NCBI GenBank assembly: GCA_905176665.1
Contig: CAJINA010000189.1
Span: forward strand, 140,747-204,746
Reading direction: 5' to 3'
Origin: Olavius algarvensis Delta 4 endosymbiont
GTDB taxonomy: Bacteria > Desulfobacterota > Desulfobacteria > Desulfobacterales > CAJINA01
DNA length: 64,000 nt
Of this stretch, positions 45,758 through 55,251 are shown in pieces. A model generated the notes under the pieces. That model was not told where the DNA came from. It was given only the letters and a program-made list of their open reading frames with translations, and did no database searches. A program made the position numbers and the translations under genes. Every line of letters begins with the position of its first letter. Within the stretch, counting starts at the first letter, position 1.

Positions 45758-47251
45758 TTAATTGATGTGCCGGCCGGTAATGGTCTGCACCCAGGCGGCC
45801 ATGCGCTCTGCCTGCTGATCCTTAGCGACATCGGGTATGATGGCATAACTCCCCACCAGATGCAGACAGCGGAAGACCATCTCCTGCCGGTCAATTTCGT
45901 TGGCAATCAGTAACAGGTAGACAACCGAACGGGTCGTCGAGGTGATGCGCAGGTTGCCGACTTCACTGCGGGCCAGGGCCACCAGTTCCGCATATTTCTG
46001 ATCGACAGACAACAGCAGTGAACTCAACTCCAGGTCATCCGGAAGGATGTTGATGCCGTCCCGGCGATAATCACCCGCTGCCATCTCAGATCCCTTCCAT
46101 GCATTGGTGAACAGATTCATCCCCAATTCAGCCCCTTTCTCGGCCTCATCCAGGCAGCGACCGGCACACTAGAGGACATCTTCGAGGGTGGCGCCGGGTG
46201 AGGTCAGGATGATATTCAAAAACGGCACGATCCCGTGGGATAAGATGCTGGAGATCCGCTCGGAGTACTTTTCCATCTTCCTGGCCTTCATCGGCGACAA
46301 TTCGCGCAGGATGTTGGCCGAAAAGTTTTCGATTCCCAGGATCAGTTTCGTGAAGCCGCTCTCTTTCAGCAGCGGCAGCAGATCGGCCGGTATCTGATCG
46401 ATGCGGCCCTGGCAGAAATATTTGATATGGGCCAGTTCCGGCCGTTTCATAATTTCACGGCACAAATCCATGATGTACTCATTTGGCGTAAAAATCTCGT
46501 CGTCCTGAAAAAAGAATGTCCGCACGTCGGGAAAGGTCGCCACCAACTGGGAAATGAGTTTGGCCACCCGGGCCGGCTCGATGGTGGTTACCCGGGGCTG
46601 TTTACCACCGCAGGCTGCCTTGTAAAAATTGGCCGAAGAGCAGAAATTACATTTAAAAGCACATCTGTTTTTCAAGTAAAGGCGAATGACCCGTGTTTCG
46701 ACAGCTTTGAAATCAGCACCGATTTTGGTCTCATTCTTTTCCCAGTATGCAGGAAACGGAATCTGATCATACTCCAGATCCAGGGTCACCCGCCGGAACT
46801 GATCGACCGATAGCGCTTCGGCCGGGGTCATATCGAGAATGCGGCCGTCCCGGGCATTGACGATGCCGGGATAGGGTCCGTGCTCCGCATGCTGAGCCAT
46901 GTGCAGCAGGGGATACTCCCCTTCCCCCAGCACCACGGCATCCGCATGCGCCTGGTCGATGATGTATTCATAGTTAAACGTGGCCTCGTAACCGCCGAAG
47001 ACGATTTTCTGCCCTTTGCGCCGTTTGATGCCGCGGGCGTGTTCGATGGAGCGGTCCACTGAAGTCCCCAGAACCGAGTAACCGATGATGTCGAAATCTT
47101 CCGAGTCCGGGATCGGCTCGATGGCCGGGTCCACCACCCGGGTTTCGATTCCCTGGCGGCGTAAAAAGCTGCCCATCCGGTGAATACCCAGCGGCGGGGC
47201 AAAATACATTTTGTCGGTCACTTCAATGGGACCGATGAGTAAAACTTTCAT
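45758..47251 (-). pseudogene. Radical SAM protein with cobalamin-type N-terminus; in-frame TAG at 46169
   Basis: The first frame (47251-46172, 360 codons) has PLGIHRMGSFLRRQ, IVFGGYEATF and VVLGEGEYPLL in a B12-type domain, then the SAM motif CAFKCNFC and FFQDDEIFTPNEY. It stops at TAG (46169-46171) inside the barrel, right after SPGATLEDVL. The same frame continues without gap: CAGRCLDEAEKGAELG and on for 136 codons to TAA at 45758. The full protein would be 496 residues. The tail pattern is what is expected after ATLEDVL in this family. A point mutation or amber read-through are the main readings. Starting at an internal ATG (46126) would give a tail without catalytic domain. Confidence 0.8.
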
Positions 47252-47329
47252 ATCGTTACCTTAATAGTAAAATTTGGAGCAGTTCAATATGGTTTGGCGC
47301 AAAGTTGGACGGTTGTGGCGGTGCTGATT

Positions 47330-49048
47330 TCACACGCGACCCAGCTTGCGCAACAGCCAGGCGACCGGCCAGGAATAGCGGGCCTGCTTGGGTTCGACCA
47401 TGGACGGATCCTTCTCGACCGGAAACGTCATATCGGCTGGAATCGGCCCGCAGGAAACACGCATGTATTGCGGCAAGGCCTGATCAAACCTGTCCGAAGA
47501 CAACAGCTCCGCAAATTTCAACCGGATCAACTCTGTCGGCTGTAGCGGTTCCCGCACGGCATCTATATAAAAAAGATGGTCCGGCGCCTGCTGGTCCCAG
47601 TCGCGAACGACGTACAACCGCTGATAGTTGGCGATGGGGGGATCATTCTTCTCCCCGTTGACAACGGCCAGCAGACGTTTGAATTGCTGATCTTCATAGA
47701 AATCAAGATAGTAGGCACAGCGGGTTTCTTCGTTGAAAGCCAGTTTAAGCAGGCCTGTCATTTCGTACCAGCGCAGGTAGCGGTATTTGGCGTTGTGATC
47801 GCGGGCATTGTCACGAAATAAATAGGATCGGCTGTCCCGAAAACAGTCCTGCTGGCGGACTTCCCGGATGATGGAACGTGCCTTGTACCAATCATTCCAG
47901 TACTCAAAATAGCTCTTGGTGTTGGCCCCCACCAGGGCAGCCACCAGAATCAAAATAAGCACCCCGGTACGACGGGCCGGCAAGCGGCAGATCCGGCCGA
48001 CCAGTTTAAGGCCGTAGAAAAGAATAAAGGCCACACCCAAGGGTGTCAGCTGTGAAAACCGACTGGCCCAGTCCGTTTCGGTAGGTAACTTGCCGACGTA
48101 ATAGTAAGGGAACAGGGCCGCGGCCAGAAAAAACCAGCCACCGCAAAACAACAGCAGATCCGCTCGGTGCTGATAGTCTAATTCGGCCAGACGGCCTCGC
48201 AGCAGGAATACAAGCACCGCAGCGATAAGCACAATAAAAACAGGGTACCACATGCCCGGCGGGGTAAACACATATTGCAGCACCTGCAGCAGACTGCCGT
48301 CCAGAGTATAGACAATCTCGGCCAGGTATCCGAGCATCTTGGAAAAGGAATCAAACCGGTTGACGTTGTAGTTGGCGTAAAGCCCGTGCGGAGCAAATAC
48401 GGTTTTCTGCAGTCCCCAAAACAGGAGCGGCAAGCAGATAAAATCCAGATACCGCACCGCGGTTTTGGCCGCCCCTCCGATCGTCCCCATGGATTGTCGG
48501 GAACGGTAGATAATGTAAAGCAGCGGCAAACCGTAGAGCACCAGGAAAGAATTGATCCAGAAGGACCACCAGAAAGCGATCAAGGCCAGCAGGCGCAGGG
48601 CGATGTGCCGCCGGTCCATGTAGTAGGACAGCAACCAGAATCCGCAGAAAAAGGCCGCATAGCAGGACGCCGAATAGGAGCGGATCATCGCTACCCGGCC
48701 CGTGTCAACCGGGTAGACCATGAATACAGCGACCAGCAGCCAGCGCTCCGGCGCCGGTATGGCGCGGATCGACCGGAGCACTCCCCAAAAGCATAGGCCG
48801 GCGGCCAGATAGGCGCTGAAAGTGACCAGCCTGGGAAAAACCTGTCCGCCCCCGGAAAGCACAGTGTTGAGAAAATACCCCATCAACGGTCGGCCGGTTT
48901 CCCAAAGATAGGCCACTGTCAGGGGTGCATCACCGTGTATGATGGTCCAGCTGTCCAGAAAAATGCCGGTTGTCACCAGCAGCGGCAGGTGGGCTGCGCA
49001 ATAAAGTCCAATAATAAGGGAAAATTCCCTTTTACTGTCCCACGACAT
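47330..49048 (-). CDS. Large multi-spanning membrane protein, possible GT-C glycosyltransferase
   Basis: About 572 residues from the ATG at 49048, which has AAAGGA upstream; the frame is open earlier but the extra 58 residues look non-coding and sit in the UPF0104 gene. About ten hydrophobic segments lie in the first 400 residues (for example LLVAVFMVYPV, LLALIAFWWSFWINSFLVLYG). The first loop has FLDSWTIIHGDAPL, an acidic motif suited to polyprenyl-phosphate sugar use. The hydrophilic C-terminal 170 residues are probably periplasmic. It may glycosylate on the outer face of the membrane, or act as a modification enzyme like GtrII. I do not recognise a specific family. Confidence 0.55.
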   Translation of the reverse strand: MSWDSKREFSLIIGLYCAAHLPLLVTTGIFLDSWTIIHGDAPLTVAYLWETGRPLMGYFLNTVLSGGGQVFPRLVTFSAYLAAGLCFWGVLRSIRAIPAPERWLLVAVFMVYPVDTGRVAMIRSYSASCYAAFFCGFWLLSYYMDRRHIALRLLALIAFWWSFWINSFLVLYGLPLLYIIYRSRQSMGTIGGAAKTAVRYLDFICLPLLFWGLQKTVFAPHGLYANYNVNRFDSFSKMLGYLAEIVYTLDGSLLQVLQYVFTPPGMWYPVFIVLIAAVLVFLLRGRLAELDYQHRADLLLFCGGWFFLAAALFPYYYVGKLPTETDWASRFSQLTPLGVAFILFYGLKLVGRICRLPARRTGVLILILVAALVGANTKSYFEYWNDWYKARSIIREVRQQDCFRDSRSYLFRDNARDHNAKYRYLRWYEMTGLLKLAFNEETRCAYYLDFYEDQQFKRLLAVVNGEKNDPPIANYQRLYVVRDWDQQAPDHLFYIDAVREPLQPTELIRLKFAELLSSDRFDQALPQYMRVSCGPIPADMTFPVEKDPSMVEPKQARYSWPVAWLLRKLGRV

Positions 49049-50048
49049 GCCGGTCCTTTCCATTGTTGGCATGCTCGTACTGGTGCGTGAGCATTCCGAC
49101 AAAAACAAAGAGCAGGTTGAGGCCCAGGATAACCAGGGAAACGGATACAGCCGCCACTGGAGTGGCCCCAAAAAGAGAAAAGATGTAGACCAGAGCGGCG
49201 TCCCGCGTGCCGATGCCGGCAATGGAGATGGGAATCATCACCGCCAGGGCGGCGATGGCGGCGGCCACGACAACCTGGATATCCAGCAGGGGAATGGCCA
49301 GGGCGCGGGCAATGACGATGTAGGTCAGATAATAGGCCAGCCAGGCCGCCAGGGAGACCCCGATATATTTGCAGGCGTCCAGAATGGTGAATAGGTGGGC
49401 GTCGGCAGCCAGATATTCGATCTTAGTGGCGATCTTATGAATGCGACCAAGGTGTAGAGCCCGTCCAACCAGTCGTAGCAGCATGGTGCGGTAGACCCAG
49501 GCGAGGAAGCCGACCAGCAGCACCGCGGCCTGCACAAGCAGAAGCTGAGCAAAGGGGATCGTACCGCTGCCCTGGGTGAGAATATAGGTTTGGAAGAGAA
49601 TCATGTTGACGATCACGAACCCGATCAACTCCCAGAATCGATCCATGAACATGATAAAGAGGTTGCGGGCTAAATCCAGGCCGTCATATTTGGAAAAATA
49701 GAGGGCTTTGGCTGTTTCGCCGATTCTTCCAGGGGTCAGTACACCCCAGAAAATGCCGATAAACTGGTATTTCAGCGTGCTGCGAAAGCGTGGTTCCCGG
49801 CTGTATTTCCGAATGATCAGAAACCAGCGCAAGGTACGCAGGCTAATGCTGGCCAGGCAGCAGACCAACAGGACGAGTATGACGGTAGCGTCTATGTCCA
49901 GGAGTCTTTTGAGGCTTTTTGATATGTCGAAAGACATGTAAATCCAGGCCCCCAATCCAAGCCCGACCAGGCGGATCAAAACGCCGGTCAATTTGCGCGA
50001 CATCGACTGCGGCTCAGGCGAAACAGGCGTTATTGTGACAGTTTTCAT
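49032..50048 (-). CDS. UPF0104/AglD-type membrane protein (lysylphosphatidylglycerol synthetase TM-like)
   Basis: A 338-residue integral membrane protein with about eight segments. It has the family pattern GVLTPGRIGETAKAL (near residue 102) and IPISIAGIGTRDAALVYIF near residue 275, typical of UPF0104. Members are thought to move lipid-linked sugars across the membrane or support their assembly. The ATG is three codons after the TAG of the family 2 glycosyltransferase and in the same frame as it, matching a frequent pairing of a GT2 with a membrane protein. Confidence 0.82.
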   Translation of the reverse strand: MKTVTITPVSPEPQSMSRKLTGVLIRLVGLGLGAWIYMSFDISKSLKRLLDIDATVILVLLVCCLASISLRTLRWFLIIRKYSREPRFRSTLKYQFIGIFWGVLTPGRIGETAKALYFSKYDGLDLARNLFIMFMDRFWELIGFVIVNMILFQTYILTQGSGTIPFAQLLLVQAAVLLVGFLAWVYRTMLLRLVGRALHLGRIHKIATKIEYLAADAHLFTILDACKYIGVSLAAWLAYYLTYIVIARALAIPLLDIQVVVAAAIAALAVMIPISIAGIGTRDAALVYIFSLFGATPVAAVSVSLVILGLNLLFVFVGMLTHQYEHANNGKDRHVVGQ

Positions 50049-50051
50049 GGG

Positions 50052-50766
50052 CTATATCAGATTCTCTTTTTTGAAGACTTTGTATAACTGACCAATGAGG
50101 TACACATTGCGCGAAATCTTATATAAGTATGATTTTTTGGGCGGTGTGTACGTTTCAATTGGAATGGAATATTCAGAAATGGTCAAATTTGCGAAATTGG
50201 TCCTGAAAACCAGTTCGGTTTCGAAAATACCACCATCGAGCTTACACTGTTCGACCAGAGGACCCAGGGTCGGGAGGTGCAGATATTTGACCCCATGTGT
50301 ATCCGTAAACGGCGATTTGAACAGAATCCGCAAAGTGGTATTGAGGCCGGCGGTCAAAAAGCGCCGGATTAGTGGCCGGGTATCTTTTTTAAGACGCGGG
50401 TTGCGGCTACCCAGAATCAATACCGCCTGTTTCGGATTCGCCAGGCATTGCTCCAGAAAATCAAAGGGATAACAGTCTATCTGAAACACAAAGACATCGT
50501 CATGGGTAGCCTGCCGGACACCGTGCACGAAAGCATCGCCGTAATCCGCCCGTGGCAGTTGGTAGATCTGAATTTGAGGATTAACCCGGCGGGCCTCTTC
50601 CAGATTGGCCAACGTACCATCCGTACTGCCGTTCTCGATGAAAAGCAGCTCGTAATCGAGATCTGCATACCTGGCCAAACCATTTACCAGCCCAGCCACC
50701 CCCCCCAGCCACCGCTGCTTCCTCGTTGAAAATAGGCACTACGATTGAAATCCGGCGTTTCGGCAT
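50052..50766 (-). CDS. Glycosyltransferase family 2 (dolichyl-phosphate-mannose-synthase-like), frameshifted at a G8 run
   Basis: The N-terminus (ATG 50766, directly after the methyltransferase stop) reads RRISIVVPIFNEEAAVAGG, the GT2 nucleotide-binding strand. It then leaves frame at eight consecutive C on the plus strand (50699-50706, G8 in the coding strand). The next frame continues with VAGLVNGLARYADLDYELLF, IENGSTDGT and FQIDCYPFDF, the expected GT2 sequence, to TAG at 50052. Seven G would join the two as one protein of about 237 residues. It would charge a lipid-phosphate carrier or add a sugar. A poly-G tract near the start of a glycosyltransferase is a classic slippage site, but a base-call error is equally possible. 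Confidence 0.8.
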
Positions 50767-50767
50767 A

Positions 50768-51547
50768 TTATTCCCCTGTCACAGGTGCAGCACTGTCTGC
50801 TTTTTTAATACCCACGACTGCATACTGACCGCCGAGCGGCAACCAGCGCAGGTATCTTTCCAATCCCCGTAGCCATCCAAGGCGGGGTGGAAAAAACAGG
50901 ATATAGTCTTTTTTCAAAGGCTGAAAGTTGGCTTCTGTCATCAGATCCGCCATGACCCGGGCCGTCAGCAGTTCGGCATTCACATCGAAAGGTGAGCGGG
51001 CAACCATCCAGCGGGTCAAAGGGTTGTAGGGATTGTGTTCGAAGACAACAAACTGGCCGCCGTCTTTCAGTAATCGGAATATTTCCGACGTCACCGGGGC
51101 TCGTTTGTCCACGGGAATATGATGATACACGCAGCTGGCCGTAATCAGGTCAAAGCTCGCCGATGCAAAGGGCAGCCGGCCTTCTCCTGTGACATGCAGA
51201 ACGGGTGCCTCCGTCTCACTCCAGCGGCCGGCGGCTTCGGCCAGCATGCCCGCGGACATATCGCAGCCTTCCAGTTGGCCGCTAAATCCATACTGGTCCA
51301 AAAACCACAGGAACTCCCCGGTGCCGCATCCGAAATCTAACAGATGCGGCCCCCCATCCGTGCGGCCTTTCAGCTTGGCCTGCCGTTTGAGATGGTCCAT
51401 TAGATAAAGGGCCTTCACCTGGATGAAGCTGCTGGCCGATTTTCCCAGCAGGCGTTTCAGGGGCCGGTCGACACCGGTGGTATAATCTTCGGCAAACCGG
51501 TCAAACTCAGATGTCTTGGTTGATTGTTCCCGTTGCATTGAATCCAT
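50768..51547 (-). CDS. SAM-dependent methyltransferase (class I)
   Basis: About 259 residues from the ATG at 51547; an in-frame TTG at 51553 and another ATG at 51538 are alternatives. Motif I is LLDFGCGTGEFLWFL (residues about 69-83), with GCDMSAGMLAEAA and LPFASASFDLITAS. The C-terminal part has a hydrophobic stretch YILFFPPRLGWL. It likely methylates a sugar or lipid-linked intermediate. It lies between the large transferase and the family 2 glycosyltransferase. Confidence 0.82.
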   Translation of the reverse strand: MDSMQREQSTKTSEFDRFAEDYTTGVDRPLKRLLGKSASSFIQVKALYLMDHLKRQAKLKGRTDGGPHLLDFGCGTGEFLWFLDQYGFSGQLEGCDMSAGMLAEAAGRWSETEAPVLHVTGEGRLPFASASFDLITASCVYHHIPVDKRAPVTSEIFRLLKDGGQFVVFEHNPYNPLTRWMVARSPFDVNAELLTARVMADLMTEANFQPLKKDYILFFPPRLGWLRGLERYLRWLPLGGQYAVVGIKKADSAAPVTGE

Positions 51548-51580
51548 TCGCAAAATTGCGCCCTGGGTGATATCCGCTGG

Positions 51581-53494
51581 TCAATTCCACATGCCAGCGG
51601 ATTCAAAGAAATCGTCGCCTACCCGATTGGTCGTCAGGTATTGTTTTACAGTTTCATCCAAGGCCCTATGACCGTTTTGTGAGGATGCGGCCCGGGTCAG
51701 GTAGTCGGTCAGAAAGCGCCCTACCCGCCGGTCAGCCTGTTGATCATCGAAATGGTTATAGCGTGCCCGCCAAAGTGAAAAGTCGCCTATCCGTCTATCC
51801 CCACCATGGGCCGCGACGATGGCATCTTCGAGCTCATCGAGAGAGGTGAAGACGACTTTCTGATCCGGATCCCGGTACAACGGATGGTGCCGCAGGCCGG
51901 CGCAGTCCCAATGTACGGTTGGAAGATAGTGAATCCCCCCTATAATGCCGGCCGAATTGATCGCAAAGCTGACCACCAGGTCGGCTGCGGCCGCTGCCGT
52001 GGCGGGTGACACAGTGGTGTCCAGAAAATGGAGCCTCTGCCGGGTGATCAAATCTTCAAATAACGGCTCCAGATCGCGTCTGTCTTCCAGGGCGCAGATC
52101 GAAGCAACCGTCCACCCACGGCTTTTCACGACCGCCCCCCAGCTTGGGTTGCGCTGCAGCAGGGTCAGCAAGCGTTCATAGAAGTCCACCAGCGCCTTTT
52201 CCGGGTTCTGGGTCCGGGGGCCGACACCAGAGTCGAAGACTGCCAGAAGATAATCGAATCCGGCGGGCTGTTTGGCCAACGGTGGCGGCACACTCTTGTC
52301 TTTATTGATCCAGAGTCCCGAAGGCAGGATGTACCGGCAGGTATTGCCCTGTTTTTGAAAAAACTGGTAGTGAAACGCGCCCCACACGAAAAATACCTGC
52401 TGCGGGTACAATTGATCGGCCATGGGCACCCAGGGGTAATTGGACCAGTGAAATCCGACCATAATGCCGCCGACGGCCTCCAGGGCCCGGGCCTGGGCGG
52501 TCTGTTTCCAGGAGCTTTCGCAGTGTTGGACCAGGATCTTAACTCGGAAAGAGCTATGGATCGATGTGTAGAGTCGCAGCAGAGCGGTATATTCAAGGTT
52601 GAAAAAGTAAATAAAGAGCGGTTGCCTGAATTTCAATTTCAAGGCCGCCCGGAAAATCGCTGTCAGATCACGCACGTCTATTCTGGCCAGGTGCCAGATC
52701 TTCTGGGCGTCGACATACCGAAATCCCTTTTCCAGGCAAAGGGCCCTGGATTCAGGTGTTAAAGGAGAATCCTCCCGGTCGAAATAGGACACCAGGTCAT
52801 AGGCTGTTTTATCGATCTCTTCGTGCCAGAAAGACAGGGAAATGAAACTGTTGTCCGATTTGTGATACTCGACCCAGATAGATGGGTGGCCCGCCCGGGT
52901 GTTGCTTTCAGCCCGCCGGCCCGTGAACTGGCATTTCAGGGTCAGCAGCACGTAGCCAATCGGATTGATAATCATCTTCAAATGGCTCTGAAAATTCAAC
53001 GACTGCATTACCCGGTAGCCTTGCTTCCGGTAGTAGTCAACTATCAAACGGTTTGCCGGTGTCCGGTCGAGATAGAGAAAGTGGGTGCTATCCGGATCCT
53101 TTTCGCGGATCGCCGCGACCATGGTCGTAAAAATGACCCGCTCAAAAAGTTGCCCGGATATCATATAGGTTCGCAGCATCTGCCGGAACCATTTCGGCGC
53201 TTCAGCCAGATAACGCTGTGCGAAGACCTTAAAGCAATCCAGCAGGATGCGGTCCACATCATAGCGCAAGGCGGACCCATCCGTTTTCTGCTTACTGATC
53301 GTCAAGGCCTGCGGAGCAAGCCTTAACCGGGGAAGCATCAGAGAGATAAAGCGTGCCAGTGATTGGGCCCCGGGATGACAGCGGGAGGCTTCGTATCTTA
53401 TTTCGCAGCCGCTCCGGATGAACCTGAACGTCAAATAGATAAGTCCAAAAACCGTCAGGGACTCGGCCCACACAATGTTATGCGAAGGTTTCAC
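51581..53494 (-). CDS. Large surface-carbohydrate biosynthesis protein, possible GT-B transferase
   Basis: A 637-residue protein starting at GTG 53494. No signal peptide or strong membrane segment beyond the first 30 residues. The middle has ILVQHCESSWKQTA and GFHWSNYPWVPMAD. The C-terminal third has ADLVVSFAINSAGIIGGIH, a pattern reminiscent of the donor phosphate loop of CDP-glycerol/polysialyl-type transferases, and WGAVVKSRGW. It resembles the 8529 protein in size and type but I see no long stretch of identity. It follows neuB directly, so it may transfer the set-B nonulosonate. Family unassigned. Confidence 0.5.
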   Translation of the reverse strand: MKPSHNIVWAESLTVFGLIYLTFRFIRSGCEIRYEASRCHPGAQSLARFISLMLPRLRLAPQALTISKQKTDGSALRYDVDRILLDCFKVFAQRYLAEAPKWFRQMLRTYMISGQLFERVIFTTMVAAIREKDPDSTHFLYLDRTPANRLIVDYYRKQGYRVMQSLNFQSHLKMIINPIGYVLLTLKCQFTGRRAESNTRAGHPSIWVEYHKSDNSFISLSFWHEEIDKTAYDLVSYFDREDSPLTPESRALCLEKGFRYVDAQKIWHLARIDVRDLTAIFRAALKLKFRQPLFIYFFNLEYTALLRLYTSIHSSFRVKILVQHCESSWKQTAQARALEAVGGIMVGFHWSNYPWVPMADQLYPQQVFFVWGAFHYQFFQKQGNTCRYILPSGLWINKDKSVPPPLAKQPAGFDYLLAVFDSGVGPRTQNPEKALVDFYERLLTLLQRNPSWGAVVKSRGWTVASICALEDRRDLEPLFEDLITRQRLHFLDTTVSPATAAAAADLVVSFAINSAGIIGGIHYLPTVHWDCAGLRHHPLYRDPDQKVVFTSLDELEDAIVAAHGGDRRIGDFSLWRARYNHFDDQQADRRVGRFLTDYLTRAASSQNGHRALDETVKQYLTTNRVGDDFFESAGMWN

Positions 53495-53540
53495 GTATGT
53501 GTTTATCTGGTATATTGCGGCCTTAAGGCTCCGCAGGTGA

Positions 53541-54575
53541 TTAGTCGTCGGCCGGCATCAACTGGGTCCATTCAATCAGCGTATCCGCTGCAATATCGCT
53601 GCGGGCCCGCATGCCGATCACCTTGATTAATGACTCCGGTGACAGCCCGGTACCAGGTCTTTTGAGGGCAAGATCGTCAGCTGTGATGATGGCTCCCTGG
53701 GGAATGAAACGCTCGGCAACCAGGCTCTTGCGCGCAACCCGGCGGACGTTCTCCTCCGACGGCATGCAGCGTTTAATGCCGTCTCCCAGAGCATGCGGTA
53801 GTTTGCGCAATTTGGCCACCATGTCGATAAATTCGTTGGGTTCAAGGGATGCCCGGTGATCGCCGCCCTCCATTTCCCGGCTCAGGGTAATGTGTTTCTC
53901 GATCACGACAGCCCCCAACCCCGCGGCAACCAGGGGTAATTCAATGCCCTGGCTGTGATCCGAAAACCCGACCGGCAAATCGAAAGCCACTCGCAGGGTC
54001 TGAATGGCTCTCAGGTTGGCATCCTCCCACTTGGCCGGGTAATCGGATAAGCAGTGCAGCAGGGTCACCAGGGCCCGATTTTCGGTTCCAATATCGTCCA
54101 GGGCTCGCCGGACATCTTTCAGATCTGACATGCCGGTGGACAGCAGGATCGGTTTTCCAAATGCAGCCACGGTTTCCAGCAAGGGACCATTGGTGATTTC
54201 ACCGGAGGCAATTTTAAAAAAGGGCATCCCCAACTGGTTGAGATATTCAGCACTTTCGCGGTCAAACGGGGTGGAGCAGAACATCAACTGGTGTTCCTCA
54301 GCATAGGCTTTGAGCATCTCGTGATCGGCTTCGCTCAGTCGCAGACGGCAGAGCCGGTCATACTGGGATTCTTCTGCCCCGGTGGCCCTTATCTGGTAAT
54401 CTGCTTTGGGTGCGGTTTGAACCAGCAATCTTTTGGGATCGAACGTCTGAAACTTCACGGCATCGGCACCGGCCCGGGATGCACAACGAATCAGTTCCCG
54501 GGCGTTCTCGAGACTCCCGTTGTGATTACAGCCGACTTCCGCGATGACAAAGATATGCTGGTCGTTAAATTCCAA
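53541..54575 (-). CDS. neuB: Nonulosonic acid synthase (NeuB type), set B
   Basis: A 344-residue synthase beginning at TTG 54575 with AAGG eight bases ahead. Motifs: FVIAEVGCNHNGSLEN (residues 9-24), DAVKFQTFDPKRL, FKIASGEITNG, LLSTGMSDL and VGFSDHSQG. IEKHITLSREMEGGDHRAS is the signature at the barrel end, followed by an antifreeze-like domain with ALKRPGTGLSP. It condenses phosphoenolpyruvate with an amino sugar. It is clearly different from the set-A copy in loop sequences, which suggests a different sugar product. Confidence 0.92.
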   Translation of the reverse strand: MEFNDQHIFVIAEVGCNHNGSLENARELIRCASRAGADAVKFQTFDPKRLLVQTAPKADYQIRATGAEESQYDRLCRLRLSEADHEMLKAYAEEHQLMFCSTPFDRESAEYLNQLGMPFFKIASGEITNGPLLETVAAFGKPILLSTGMSDLKDVRRALDDIGTENRALVTLLHCLSDYPAKWEDANLRAIQTLRVAFDLPVGFSDHSQGIELPLVAAGLGAVVIEKHITLSREMEGGDHRASLEPNEFIDMVAKLRKLPHALGDGIKRCMPSEENVRRVARKSLVAERFIPQGAIITADDLALKRPGTGLSPESLIKVIGMRARSDIAADTLIEWTQLMPADD

Positions 54576-54586
54576 GCAGGAAACCT

Positions 54587-55243
54587 TTATGTCTGCATGT
54601 CCCTGGTAATGCCGATGATCCGGGCCGGCACGCCGGCGACCTTCTGATAGTCGGCCACATCGGAGGTAACCACGGCTCCGGCGCCGATGGCGGCGTGGCG
54701 GCCGATCTTAATCGTGGGAATGACAACCGCACCGGCACACACTGTGGTGCCCTGTCCGATCTTGACGTATCCAGCCAGGGTCGCGCGCGGGGCGATATTG
54801 ACAAAATCTGCAACTGTACAGTCGTGCTCGATGATGGTACCGGCATGTATCATGCAGTGGCTGCCGACCGTCGCAAACGGCTGCACGACGGCATTTGCAT
54901 TTACAATCAACCCATGCCCAAGCGTGGCTGACGAAGCAATAATCGCCGCCGGGTGAATCGCGCTGGCATAGCTGGGATGGTACGATTGCAGATCCCCGGT
55001 GAATTCCTCTTTTTTGTGGTTACTGCTGGTGGCCAGCAGGATTTCCGGTTGATCACCATCCCGATAGACCTTGTCTAATTCATCCAGGGAGCCGATGATT
55101 CGCTCCATGAGAGCCGGTACCCGGCAGTCTTCACCCGGTAAGGTCAGTATCCCCAGCACGTCTCTCCCGAGGAGCTGGAAGGTTTCGAGCGCATACTTGG
55201 ATTGCGCCCCGGTACCGATAATAAGGATTTTTTTTGCCGTCAT
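54587..55243 (-). CDS. Sugar acyltransferase, NeuD/PglD type, set B
   Basis: A 218-residue protein with an N-terminal ILIIGTGAQSKYALETF (sugar-binding Rossmann part) and a hexapeptide helix from about residue 105 (GHGLIVNANAVVQPFATVG, IEHDCTVADF with a likely catalytic His, ARATL-type repeats, IGAGAVVTSDVADYQ). It should acylate the amine introduced by the aminotransferase. The first domain is longer and differs from the set-A copy. GGGACAA lies shortly before the ATG. Confidence 0.85.
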   Translation of the reverse strand: MTAKKILIIGTGAQSKYALETFQLLGRDVLGILTLPGEDCRVPALMERIIGSLDELDKVYRDGDQPEILLATSSNHKKEEFTGDLQSYHPSYASAIHPAAIIASSATLGHGLIVNANAVVQPFATVGSHCMIHAGTIIEHDCTVADFVNIAPRATLAGYVKIGQGTTVCAGAVVIPTIKIGRHAAIGAGAVVTSDVADYQKVAGVPARIIGITRDMQT

Positions 55244-55251
55244 TGTTGTCC

